This document shows positions 17,085-25,494 of a DNA stretch of 64,000 nucleotides, piece by piece (position 1 is the first letter of the stretch; each line of letters starts with the position of its first letter). Origin of the DNA: Candidatus Aenigmatarchaeota archaeon (lineage in GTDB: Archaea; Aenigmatarchaeota; Aenigmatarchaeia; QMZS01). The stretch lies in the NCBI GenBank assembly GCA_016932615.1, contig JAFGCN010000018.1:5936-69935 (forward strand), given 5' to 3'. The position numbers and the translations under genes are program-made. The notes below the pieces were generated by a model, which saw only the letters and a list, made by a program, of their open reading frames with translations, was not told the DNA's origin and did not search any database.

Positions 17085-18002
17085 ATGGAGCAAAAGAGCA
17101 TTTTGTTCGTCTGCACTGGAAACACTTTCCGAAGCGCGATTGCCGAGCAGTCATTCAGGAAGTATCTCAACGATAACAACATCCCAGGATGGAAGGTAGG
17201 TTCCGCAGGAATAATCGCAAGAAAAGATTCGATGGACCCAAAAACAGTAAGCTCACTTGAAATGCTTGGCGTCTCCAGCATCAAGCACAGGCAAAAAAAG
17301 CTGACCCGGAAGATGCTAAAGCGCCACGACATAATTGTCGCCATGGCTGAAAATCATGCAGAATTCATAAAGACAAAGCTCGGATTCAGCCGGGTTCTTC
17401 TATTTAATGAGCTGGCCACCAACAAAAAGACCTCTGTTCTGGACATTCAGGACGAGGTAAAGGATTACAGGACAAACCGCAGGGCGGTGGAAAGGAAAAT
17501 CGAAAAGACGGCCTGCCACATTTTCAGAAACATTCCAAATCTTTTCAAAAACGCCTCCGAAAGGTACTACCTGTTTTCCGACTTTGTCGATGGGTACAAG
17601 ACCCACCGAAACGGGTTTCCCTTCATACGACTCCACGAAACAAAAAACACGGTCTCGTTTATGTCCATAAACATCCCTTCAAAGGAGGACGGGCACATCC
17701 TGATTATTCCAAAGAAAAGATACCCCGACCTTTCGGAGATTCCAAAGAACGTCCTAAATGAGCTTTCCCTATCAATCCAGCAGATAGGCGCTGCCATAAG
17801 CAAAAACCATGGCGGCTACAACCTCCTCCTGAACAATGGCATAGAAGCCGGGCAGTGGATATACCACACACACTTCCACATCGTCCCAAGAAAATACAAT
17901 GATGGGATAAAAATAGAAGTCTGGAAGCACCAGAACATTTCAATTAAAAAATTTATCTATTTGAACCGGCGGCTCAGGCGCCAAATTCAGTCTGCCGGAT
18001 AA
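17085..18002 (+). CDS. Fusion of low-molecular-weight phosphatase and HIT-family domain
   Basis: A 305-residue protein. Residues 1-145 are an LMW protein-tyrosine-phosphatase/arsenate-reductase fold with the CX5R loop CTGNTFRS (Cys10, Arg16) and the characteristic GSAGI segment. Residues about 160-305 are a HIT domain ending in the catalytic histidine triad HTHFHIVPRK (His261/263/265), preceded by ILIIPKKRYPDLSEI. HIT proteins are nucleotide hydrolases or transferases. ATG 17085 is chosen (TATA-like TTTATAAAAT about 20 nt upstream). Both catalytic motifs look intact. The fusion suggests coupled phosphate removal, perhaps on a nucleotidylated or phosphorylated substrate. Confidence 0.85.
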   Translation: MEQKSILFVCTGNTFRSAIAEQSFRKYLNDNNIPGWKVGSAGIIARKDSMDPKTVSSLEMLGVSSIKHRQKKLTRKMLKRHDIIVAMAENHAEFIKTKLGFSRVLLFNELATNKKTSVLDIQDEVKDYRTNRRAVERKIEKTACHIFRNIPNLFKNASERYYLFSDFVDGYKTHRNGFPFIRLHETKNTVSFMSINIPSKEDGHILIIPKKRYPDLSEIPKNVLNELSLSIQQIGAAISKNHGGYNLLLNNGIEAGQWIYHTHFHIVPRKYNDGIKIEVWKHQNISIKKFIYLNRRLRRQIQSAG

Positions 18003-18044
18003 GCCCGGTAAAAACCCTCCTCCCCTATCCTAGCAATACATATT

Positions 18045-18716
18045 ATGCTAAAGGTTATTGCTTTCGACTGGGATGATGTCATAACGCTTGGCGCCAAGGA
18101 TGGTTATACCCGGTGCTACCATGAAACCCTGCAGGAACTTGGCGTAATCCTAAAACCCAAAGAAGAGAAAGCTCGGATTATGGCCAGATGGAGCGAGCCG
18201 CACAGGGAAAAATTCGGGAAGCTCCTGAAGGAAAATCCAACCCTACTGGATAAAGCTTGCAGAATATATGAAGAGAAGCTTCTTGGGGACACTTTTGTCA
18301 AAAACCTATCGTTAGTAAGTGGAGTAAACAAACTGCTCGAACGGCTCAGCAAAAAATACATACTTTGTGTTGCTACTGGCCAGCACCCGTACCTGCTGAA
18401 AAACAAGGTGATTCCTAAGTTTAGCATCCCAAATGTTTTCAGCCAGATTGTATCTTCCTACGAAATCAACGACCCCGACAAGCACAAGCCGCATCCACAT
18501 ATCCTGAACCTGATTATGGAAAAGCAGAAAGTCCTGCCCGAAGAGATGATTTTTGTTGGGGACGCAAAGGGAGATGTACAGGCCGCCCGTGCAGCCGGCG
18601 TCGAGCCAGTTGTCGTCCTGACCGGCCACCTTACAAAAAGCCAGGCAGAAGAGCTTGGCGTCAGGCATATAATACAAGACGTCACAAAGCTAGAGGCAGT
18701 CCTCCCGAAAATCTAA
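18045..18716 (+). CDS. HAD-superfamily hydrolase
   Basis: A 223-residue HAD phosphatase with an alpha-helical cap. Motif I is FDWDDV (Asp nucleophile and Asp+2; Trp replaces the usual hydrophobic, D replaces G). Motif II lies in the CVATGQ region. Motif III/IV gives IFVGDAKGDVQAARAAGV. It is most like phosphoglycolate-phosphatase/GmhB-type HADs; the substrate is not predictable. It follows the phosphatase-HIT gene by 42 nt, with its own TATA-like sequence. Confidence 0.85.
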   Translation: MLKVIAFDWDDVITLGAKDGYTRCYHETLQELGVILKPKEEKARIMARWSEPHREKFGKLLKENPTLLDKACRIYEEKLLGDTFVKNLSLVSGVNKLLERLSKKYILCVATGQHPYLLKNKVIPKFSIPNVFSQIVSSYEINDPDKHKPHPHILNLIMEKQKVLPEEMIFVGDAKGDVQAARAAGVEPVVVLTGHLTKSQAEELGVRHIIQDVTKLEAVLPKI

Positions 18717-18765
18717 AATGGCCCTTAGTGTATGGCTTTTTCAAGGAATTACCCCCGACAGACCT

Positions 18766-20523
18766 CTATGCTGATTTACTCTCAGGCCCAGCCCCATAAT
18801 ATCCCTGCCATAGGCCGCTAAAGAAAGCCGCCGCATTTTCACCCAGAGAAACCGTATTGTACCCGCCCTCCTGAACAACAAGAGTAGGAATCCGAAGCGA
18901 GCCAATCAAAAGCCCAAGCTCCCGGAAATCTTTTGATTCAAACTTCCAGCTTCCGGTAGGGTCATTTTTCGAAGTGTCAAAACCCAAAGCCACCACCAGA
19001 TGGTCTGGGGCAAACCGGGAAATCCTCTTCAATGCTTTTTCGAGAAAACCACGGTACTCTTCAAAAGACAGGTCTTCCTTCAGGGGAAAATTTAAGTTGT
19101 GCCCCTTACCCAGCCCTTCCCCTTTTTCCTCTGCAAAACCTGAAAAGTACGGGTAGGCAAAACTCGGGTGGCCGTGAAGGGAAATTGTCAGGACGTCTTT
19201 TCGGCCATAAAATATTACCTGCTGCCCGTTTCCGTGGTGGTAATCTATATCGAGAATTGCAACCTTTCCCGCCTTGCTAAGGTAATTTGCAGCAATTGCT
19301 GCTGAGTTAAGGTAACAAAACCCGCCAAAGGACTTTTTCTCCACATGGTGGCCTGGCGGCCTTGTCAGGGCATAAGCAAGCCCGCCATTAAGGTTCACCA
19401 GCTTCGCTCCAGTAAGGGCAGAATTAACCGCGCTTCTGGCTGCGATAAAAGCGTTGCGGTTTAGCGGGGTAAAAGTGTCTATGCAGTAATACCCTGCCCT
19501 TATGTCCAGGTCCTTTGGCTTTTTCACGCTGTTTCTTATAGGGAAGACATAGGGGTAAATTGATTTTTCGGGTGGAGTATCGATGCAAATCTTCTTGAGA
19601 TACCGGAAGAACTCGGGAGAATGGACTTCGAGAATGTGCCTGTCGGAAAAAACTTCTCTAGGAAATTTCCTGAAAAGAGGCATCTTTTCAATAGACGCAA
19701 GTATGCTCCTAATCCTTACCGGAGACTCGACGTACCCCCTTTCAGGCACGTGATGGAGCTTATGGTCCTCGTTTACTATCAGGGCAATTTTCTTTCTCTC
19801 CGGGACCTGCTGGTGATAGTCCTTGGAAGGCGTGCTGTACTTGTAGCTCCTTAGCCGGACTGGATCTTCAGAGAATGAGGAGAGCACCATTTCATTGTAC
19901 TTCGTGCCGCAGAGGTGCTCGTATTTTCTTTCAAGGATTCCCCTTACAACTTCCCTTGCGAAGTCCCTTGAAAGAGGCCTTCCGCTGTCCAGGTCATCAT
20001 ATACCAGGTAAGGGGGATTTTCCGGCTTTTTCGGGTTTACTGGAGTCTCATACTTAGTGCCTGCTATGGGCCTTGCGCCATACCTTTCATAAAACTTCAG
20101 GCGGGAAATATTCTGCCTCAGGATTTTAGGGTCAGAGCAAAGCTTAGGGTCATCCGGCAGGCACTCAAAAAAAAGCCCCTTGCAATTGCGTATTTTCGCC
20201 TCTTTTCTTATGACAGAATAAAGCGCGCCGCCGATCCCACGGCCGCCGTACTTCGGGTTTATTCCCATGAAGTCAAGGTAGCAAAAGCTGATTTTGGGAA
20301 AATAGGACAGGATTGCAAAGCCCCGAAGGTTTCCCCTTATTCCCTCCACGACAAAAAGTATGGACCTAAAACCGTACTTTTCGGGGTGATTTAGCGCAAG
20401 GGCAATCTCTTCGGCCTTCTCCTTCTCCAGAGGGAAAAGGGCAAGCATAAGCGCTCGAACATCCCCAATAATTTTCTTGCTCCGTTTTGAAGTGCCGTCA
20501 TGGATTTTCCTTATCCTTATCAT
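18766..20523 (-). CDS. Fusion of GNAT acetyltransferase and HDAC-family deacetylase
   Basis: A 585-residue protein. The N-terminal about 170 residues are a GNAT domain (acetyl-CoA loop GGRGIGGALYSV, 93-104). From about 245 to the end is a histone-deacetylase/acetylpolyamine amidohydrolase fold with RPPGHHVEKKSFGGFCYLN (388-406), the Zn ligands in DIDYHHGNG (425-433), GFDTSKNDPTGSW and EGGYN. All deacetylase catalytic residues seem present. The start is at ATG 20523, about 23 nt downstream of GGATATAATG; an upstream in-frame extension would run into the neighbouring gene. It possibly cycles acetylation on the same target (polyamine, Lys of a chromatin protein). Confidence 0.87.
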   Translation of the reverse strand: MIRIRKIHDGTSKRSKKIIGDVRALMLALFPLEKEKAEEIALALNHPEKYGFRSILFVVEGIRGNLRGFAILSYFPKISFCYLDFMGINPKYGGRGIGGALYSVIRKEAKIRNCKGLFFECLPDDPKLCSDPKILRQNISRLKFYERYGARPIAGTKYETPVNPKKPENPPYLVYDDLDSGRPLSRDFAREVVRGILERKYEHLCGTKYNEMVLSSFSEDPVRLRSYKYSTPSKDYHQQVPERKKIALIVNEDHKLHHVPERGYVESPVRIRSILASIEKMPLFRKFPREVFSDRHILEVHSPEFFRYLKKICIDTPPEKSIYPYVFPIRNSVKKPKDLDIRAGYYCIDTFTPLNRNAFIAARSAVNSALTGAKLVNLNGGLAYALTRPPGHHVEKKSFGGFCYLNSAAIAANYLSKAGKVAILDIDYHHGNGQQVIFYGRKDVLTISLHGHPSFAYPYFSGFAEEKGEGLGKGHNLNFPLKEDLSFEEYRGFLEKALKRISRFAPDHLVVALGFDTSKNDPTGSWKFESKDFRELGLLIGSLRIPTLVVQEGGYNTVSLGENAAAFFSGLWQGYYGAGPESKSA

Positions 20524-20572
20524 AACATAGACTGGAAGAGTTGGATATAATGTTTCGGGTGTTGCTAAAAAC

Positions 20573-21856
20573 CTAAACAACCTTGACTTTCTCCCCGGCA
20601 AGCTCGGACAGGAGGGACTCAAGCTTCATGCGCTCGACAAGATGCTTTCTTGAGGCAATTTTTGAAAACTCACGTTTGTCCTCCTCCAAGACGCTCTTTT
20701 TCTCCTCCAGGTCTTTTATCTGGGCGTCCAGCCCATCAGTAACGACAGCTTTTCTGAGCCGCTCAATCTCACCTGAAATCTTCTTCTCGCAGCTTATTGT
20801 CTTCTGTAACTCTGCGGCAAGATTCATTACAGATTCGGCAGCCGAGGGCTTAACCTCAGCGGGCTTTTTCTTTTTCTTCTTTCCTGCGATTGCCTTAGAG
20901 GCAGCCGCCCGCTCTGCCTTCTTTAGAATCTGCTCATATGTGGGAAGTTGCGACAGGGATTCTCCGGGATTTCTGAAAAACTCATCCAGGGCGGCAAGGT
21001 CCGATTTCTTTACGTCCTTATGGCTATGAAGATAAACCCCCACAAGCTTTTCTGTCCCGGCGACCTGAATATTGAGTTCCTTAAGCTGCGCTTCCTTCTC
21101 CCTGGCTATTTCCTCAAGCTCATCCTTGAGCCGCTCGTAATGCATATAATCCTTGGACTTGTAAACCTTGTCTCTCCGGGAATAGGCCTCATCCAAACTC
21201 CCCGAAACCTCATTGAGCGCTGCTTCAACTTTTGAAAGCTTCTTTCTGGCGGTTTCCTCCTCCTCCCTTGCCGCGATAAGCTCCTTTGCAACGCTTCTTG
21301 CCTCCTCAAGCCGGCTTACCCAGGAATAGTCCTTTCGAAGGACCTCCTCATAAAACTTGATGTCTGTATAAAGGTCCTTAAGGTCATTCGTGATGTCCCG
21401 CATCTCGTCCTTGAAGGTTATGAGGATTATCTGGGCCTGCCTGGAGAAGCTGTTAAGCTTTTCAAAAGCATGGACAACCATGTCCCGGACTTTCTCCGGG
21501 TCATCCTGAACCTTTATATGCACAAGCGTGTCCTCAAGAAGCTTCTTTGAGGAAGTGCAGTAGTGCGCGCGGCTTGACCTCACTACCTCCGTAATGTCCC
21601 GGTTCGTTTCAAGCACAATTTTTTCTACATCTGCATCTTCGAGCTTTCCAAAGTCATCGATAAGAAGGTTAAGCCGGTGCGCAAACCTTGACTTGTGGTG
21701 GTCAAGCTTGTCCCTAAATCCCGCGATATCGCCTTCGGTTCGCTCAAGTACAAATTTATCGACCTCCTCAAGCCGGACCCTGCGCCCGCTGCCTGAGGGA
21801 ATTGGCGCCTGCTCTTCTGGCTTATTCCTGGAAAAAAGCTTTTTCAGAAAGTCCAT
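20573..21856 (-). CDS. Long coiled-coil protein of unknown function
   Basis: A 427-residue, highly charged, mostly helical protein. Heptad-rich segments occur at about 60-160, 195-275 and 345-425, with a basic Ala/Lys linker (KKKKKKPAEVKP, about 325-336) between. No membrane segment, no catalytic motif. It looks like an SMC-like or scaffold-type coiled coil conserved only among small archaea, as far as I can judge. It is transcribed toward the HDAC fusion gene with a 49 nt gap. Confidence 0.6.
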   Translation of the reverse strand: MDFLKKLFSRNKPEEQAPIPSGSGRRVRLEEVDKFVLERTEGDIAGFRDKLDHHKSRFAHRLNLLIDDFGKLEDADVEKIVLETNRDITEVVRSSRAHYCTSSKKLLEDTLVHIKVQDDPEKVRDMVVHAFEKLNSFSRQAQIILITFKDEMRDITNDLKDLYTDIKFYEEVLRKDYSWVSRLEEARSVAKELIAAREEEETARKKLSKVEAALNEVSGSLDEAYSRRDKVYKSKDYMHYERLKDELEEIAREKEAQLKELNIQVAGTEKLVGVYLHSHKDVKKSDLAALDEFFRNPGESLSQLPTYEQILKKAERAAASKAIAGKKKKKKPAEVKPSAAESVMNLAAELQKTISCEKKISGEIERLRKAVVTDGLDAQIKDLEEKKSVLEEDKREFSKIASRKHLVERMKLESLLSELAGEKVKVV

Positions 21857-21979
21857 AATTATAGTGCCAGATATGGCTTATATAGTTTGGAAAATCGCTT
21901 TTGAAAAAGCCCCTGAAGTGAAAAAATACCGTCAGAAGCAATTATGTGGTCTTTTTAAGTTATTTTGCAAGAAGGTTTT

Positions 21980-22279
21980 ATGGCACGATTAGGTCACGGC
22001 AAGATCAGCAAGGCAAGGAAAAAGCTGATCAGGCCAAAGGAGAAGAAGGGGATAACAAAATACCTTAAAGAGCTTGAAGTAGGCCAAAAAGCGGTCGTAA
22101 AGCTGGATTCCTCTTCCCAGAATTACCCTCACCCAAGGCACCAGGGGCTTATCGGCGAAATAGTCGAAAAAAGGGGAAGGGGCTATGTTTTGAAGGTAAG
22201 GGTTGGAAACAGCTACAAGAAGATAATCACCTCCCCCGAGCACTTAAAGGAAATTCAGGCGCAACAGGCCAAAAAATAG
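21980..22279 (+). CDS. rpl21e: Large ribosomal subunit protein eL21
   Basis: A 99-residue eL21. It starts MARLGHGKISKARKKLIRP and has YPHPRHQGLIGEIVEKRG and VRVGNSYKKIITSPEHL. The ATG at 21980 is chosen over one 15 nt upstream because eL21 begins here and the TTTTATGG context fits a leaderless start. It heads the conserved archaeal order eL21-rpoF-DUF655. Confidence 0.95.
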   Translation: MARLGHGKISKARKKLIRPKEKKGITKYLKELEVGQKAVVKLDSSSQNYPHPRHQGLIGEIVEKRGRGYVLKVRVGNSYKKIITSPEHLKEIQAQQAKK

Positions 22280-22381
22280 ACGGGACTCTCTAAATCCATT
22301 TATAGGCAGACCTTCCTAGAACTGGGCTAAAATCCCACAAACGGCGGTAATTGGTTAATTTAAACTTATCTAAGGTAAATT

Positions 22382-22702
22382 ATGATAATAAAGAATAAGG
22401 TTCCAATATCCAACGCGGAAGGGCTTAAGATTCTCTCCGACAAGATGAAAAAAAGAGAGTTGGCCGCCGAGCAGCAGCAGGCATACGATTTCCTCAAAGA
22501 CACGGTAAAACTAAAGGAAAGCCAGGCAGCTAAGCTCAAGGGAGAATTGGCCGATTTCGGGCTTGCAGAGGAGGAAGTCCTGAATATCCTAAACATTCTT
22601 CCCTCAGACGAGACCCTCCTCAAGCTGATTCTAAAGGAGGAAAAAGACCAGAAAAAGGAAACCTTAAAGAAGATTTTGGACATTGTATCCAAGTACGCAT
22701 AA
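22382..22702 (+). CDS. rpoF: DNA-directed RNA polymerase subunit Rpo4 (RpoF/Rpb4)
   Basis: A 106-residue Rpb4 homologue. The N-terminal tip-associated strand (MIIKNKVPISNAEGLKIL) is followed by an HRDC-like helical domain ending ILPSDETLLKLILKEEKDQ. It forms the polymerase stalk with Rpo7, assisting open-complex formation and RNA binding. It sits downstream of eL21 with a 102 nt gap. Confidence 0.92.
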   Translation: MIIKNKVPISNAEGLKILSDKMKKRELAAEQQQAYDFLKDTVKLKESQAAKLKGELADFGLAEEEVLNILNILPSDETLLKLILKEEKDQKKETLKKILDIVSKYA

Positions 22703-22775
22703 GCACTATGGCAGGATTTTTGGCAGTTTTGTACAGAGTAATTCTGAAATATATACTTAATAGCCCGGGTAATAT

Positions 22776-23312
22776 ATGAATATGAGAGAGAGAAAAGTAA
22801 TTGTTTTGGATTATCTTCCTAATGGATATCCCGGGATGAGAAAGATTGAGCCGATAGTGCAAAGCATCGGCTTCAGCCATTTTACGCTTCTTGAGCTTAG
22901 CACCGGAAATGACATAAAGCCGGGAGACACGCTTTCCCTGGAAGACCCGGAAAAGGTAACTGGAATCAGGAGAAAGCTTACTGAAAAAGAGCTTACAAAC
23001 TATGCAAAGGGGCAGTTGGAAAAGGTAATCGCCGGGATTGTCAAGGAAAGAGAACCCGAATTCGTGACATTCTTCAACAAAGCCACTCGCTTATCTATAC
23101 GGACACACCAGCTTGAGCTTCTTCCGGGCATCGGAAAAAAGCACATTCAGATAATACTTCGGGAAAGGAAAACCCCATTCAATTCATTTGAAGACATAAA
23201 AAAGAGGACCGGGATGACTGTGGAGATTGAAAAGCTAATAGCCAAGAGAATTGCAGATGAGCTTGCAGGAGACGAAAAAACATTCCTGTTTATACCCAAA
23301 AGGATGCCTTAA
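22776..23312 (+). CDS. DUF655 family RNA/DNA-binding protein
   Basis: A 178-residue DUF655 protein. It has an N-terminal OB-like segment (KVIVLDYLPNGYPG) and a helix-hairpin-helix (LELLPGIGKKHIQIILRERK, about 115-134, then FNSFEDIKKRTGM). The family follows rpoF in most archaea and is often next to ksgA (absent here). It is presumed to bind nucleic acid in rRNA maturation or translation. A TATA-like ATATACTTA lies about 22 nt upstream. Confidence 0.9.
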   Translation: MNMRERKVIVLDYLPNGYPGMRKIEPIVQSIGFSHFTLLELSTGNDIKPGDTLSLEDPEKVTGIRRKLTEKELTNYAKGQLEKVIAGIVKEREPEFVTFFNKATRLSIRTHQLELLPGIGKKHIQIILRERKTPFNSFEDIKKRTGMTVEIEKLIAKRIADELAGDEKTFLFIPKRMP

Positions 23313-23392
23313 GCAAGCGGCTTGAAACTATCCAAAGGCAGGATTTTTAATTTGGCTGAACCTTCTGAAAATTAAATCTTATTCTTGCCTGA

Positions 23393-25012
23393 TTATTCCC
23401 CGACTCCAGCGTCAGACATGAGCTTCTTTACCAGAACCCCATAAAAATCTGACCCCTCGGTTGCAAGATATGGGGTTGCGATTCTGTCAGCAAAGTTGTG
23501 CTCATAGGGGCCGTGGCGGTACATAACAAACGGAAAGCCAAAAACATCGGAAACCTTTTTCCAGCCGTTCTTTACGGGCGAAAAGTTAAGATAATTTTTC
23601 AGCTTTTCCCTCGCGGCGCTTGCTTTCCCGGCGGCGCCTTCTTTGTTTTCCTGCTCCTTCCATTTCTTGACTATGGCTTCAAGCTCCTTGTCAGAGGCCT
23701 TTCCTTCAGCATTCGAATATCCGATGAGCTGGTCGATATAATCATCAAACTCCTTCTGTATTGCCTTGAGCCGTATGAGAAGCACCATGAGCGTGTTCTG
23801 GCTGAAAAAATACATTTTCGGCGTAAAGGTGACGTCATCACATTCGCTGCCGTCCGGCAGCCGTATGATTGTCCTGTTATACTTGAGCCGGAGAAATGCA
23901 TAGTAGAGGTCTGTCTTCTTGAATGAATCCGACTTCTTTAGCTCTTCTGCAGTTGAATTTGCCCATTCCTTAGTAATCCAGGGGTGAAGGCCCTTGAGCC
24001 CGATTCCATAGGTCTTGCCGCCGATTTTCACCTTTTCGGCAAGTACTATATTGTCTCTTACAAAATCGTCAAAGGGGTCTATGCCAAAGCCATCGGACCT
24101 CGAAACTTCCATGCTGCCCGTCCTTGCGTACATTCCCATCATCGACTGCCAGCCCCATACCTCAAAGTCATTGGAGGATATTGCCTGCGCGGGGGAATTA
24201 AATGTCCCAAAGGCCATTCCTAGTGCCCCGCCCCGCTCGCCTATGCTTTCCTTCAGCATCTTGTGCCTCGTAACAACAGGCCGGAGCCACTCCCGGTACT
24301 CCTTTATTGTCATCTCCCTCGAGTTCTTGAGCGCAAGAATCCTGTGGCAGCGGTTTCTCACCTCGCCTCCAAACATCTCCTTCCAGTTCAGGTAGAGCCG
24401 CTGCTTTGTCGAAAGTATCACCGCTTCAGCCCTTGAAACCCCAATCTCTTTTGAAATCTTATCAACATCAACGAGCCCTCTTGTCTCGGGCTTGTCGCCA
24501 AGCTTCAGGAAGTCTGAAACCATCGTGGGCCACCGTGCAATCATCGTCTTTATCGCATTGTTCCCTGTGCTGATGTCCACCTCATCCATGAAAGTTGCCC
24601 TGAGAGAGTGCTCGTCTCCTGTCTCAAGCATCTTCAAAAAGCCGGCGTATTTCCGGAAGTCGTGGGAAACAAGCTCAAAGTCAGCGACCGCCTGGGCAAC
24701 AGATCCAAGCCCCTGCTTAATTTTTCCCTCCAGGTCCTCTTTCTGGCGGATAGTCAGGTTGTAATATCCCTGGTCAACCGGCGAAATGTCCAGAGTTTCA
24801 TCGACCTTAACTTGCTTGTAGCCCTTATTGTCCAGAAAAGACATTAGCCCAATCCAGATGCCGCTCCCTTTGCCTTTTGTAAGCGTGAAATTGAAAACCT
24901 CATCCTGCCCAAGCGGCGGAACTGCGACAAGCTTTCCTAAAAATGGCTTCTGGTAGGTCGCCATCTCTGGAAGCATCCTGAATAAGGCATCATTGTCTCC
25001 GACGACGCTCAT
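23393..25012 (-). CDS. Large orphan protein, 539 residues
   Basis: No family recognised. It appears soluble, mixed alpha/beta. An N-terminal domain (about 1-110) precedes a helical middle (110-270), a Gly/Ala-rich stretch (GERGGALGMAFGTFNSPAQA, about 270-290) and a helical C-terminal third with a charged Lys/Glu/Ala linker (about 440-475). No nucleotide-binding, metal or membrane motifs stand out. The start ATG at 25012 has AT-rich sequence (ATATAATT) about 15-22 nt upstream. Monocistronic. Confidence 0.65.
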   Translation of the reverse strand: MSVVGDNDALFRMLPEMATYQKPFLGKLVAVPPLGQDEVFNFTLTKGKGSGIWIGLMSFLDNKGYKQVKVDETLDISPVDQGYYNLTIRQKEDLEGKIKQGLGSVAQAVADFELVSHDFRKYAGFLKMLETGDEHSLRATFMDEVDISTGNNAIKTMIARWPTMVSDFLKLGDKPETRGLVDVDKISKEIGVSRAEAVILSTKQRLYLNWKEMFGGEVRNRCHRILALKNSREMTIKEYREWLRPVVTRHKMLKESIGERGGALGMAFGTFNSPAQAISSNDFEVWGWQSMMGMYARTGSMEVSRSDGFGIDPFDDFVRDNIVLAEKVKIGGKTYGIGLKGLHPWITKEWANSTAEELKKSDSFKKTDLYYAFLRLKYNRTIIRLPDGSECDDVTFTPKMYFFSQNTLMVLLIRLKAIQKEFDDYIDQLIGYSNAEGKASDKELEAIVKKWKEQENKEGAAGKASAAREKLKNYLNFSPVKNGWKKVSDVFGFPFVMYRHGPYEHNFADRIATPYLATEGSDFYGVLVKKLMSDAGVGE

Positions 25013-25088
25013 AAATATACTTGAATTATATCACTAAAAAACTCTATAGGAAAGAATATCCTCTCGCTCAGGCATAAATCACCAGTGG

Positions 25089-25451
25089 CTAAAACAAAAG
25101 CCAGTAGATCCCAAAAAAGGTAGAGAAAAGCCCCAGGAAGAATCCGAGCCAGAAAAAGCCCTCCGGCTGCCAGTCAGAGGAGGTCGGAAACTTGGTAAGC
25201 ATGAAAAAGCCAAAGGCAAACAGGACAAATCCCACGAACTTTTTCAGTATCACCCAGAATCCAAAAAAGTGTACCAGTATAAGCGCCGTAAGCGCAATCG
25301 CCCCTATCGCAAATATTACCAGCCCCCATGCCTGCTGGTGGCCATGCTTCGGGTGTCCCTTGTACCCTTCAGAGAAGAAAACCTTGCCAAGGACGTAGAA
25401 AGCAAGAGTCAGAAGAAGCGCAACAAGGATGCCTACAAGGTTCTCCCACAT
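25089..25451 (-). CDS. Small multi-pass membrane protein
   Basis: 120 residues with four hydrophobic stretches (about 6-24, 43-65, 68-88, 96-118), rich in Phe/Gly/Leu and with little outside the membrane. No family recognised. It lies between the 539-residue orphan and lysS on the same strand; leaderless-type start TAATTATGTGG. Confidence 0.6.
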   Translation of the reverse strand: MWENLVGILVALLLTLAFYVLGKVFFSEGYKGHPKHGHQQAWGLVIFAIGAIALTALILVHFFGFWVILKKFVGFVLFAFGFFMLTKFPTSSDWQPEGFFWLGFFLGLFSTFFGIYWLLF

Positions 25452-25494
25452 AATTATCTAAGCTATTATATCCTTGTTTTAATTGAAACCGATT

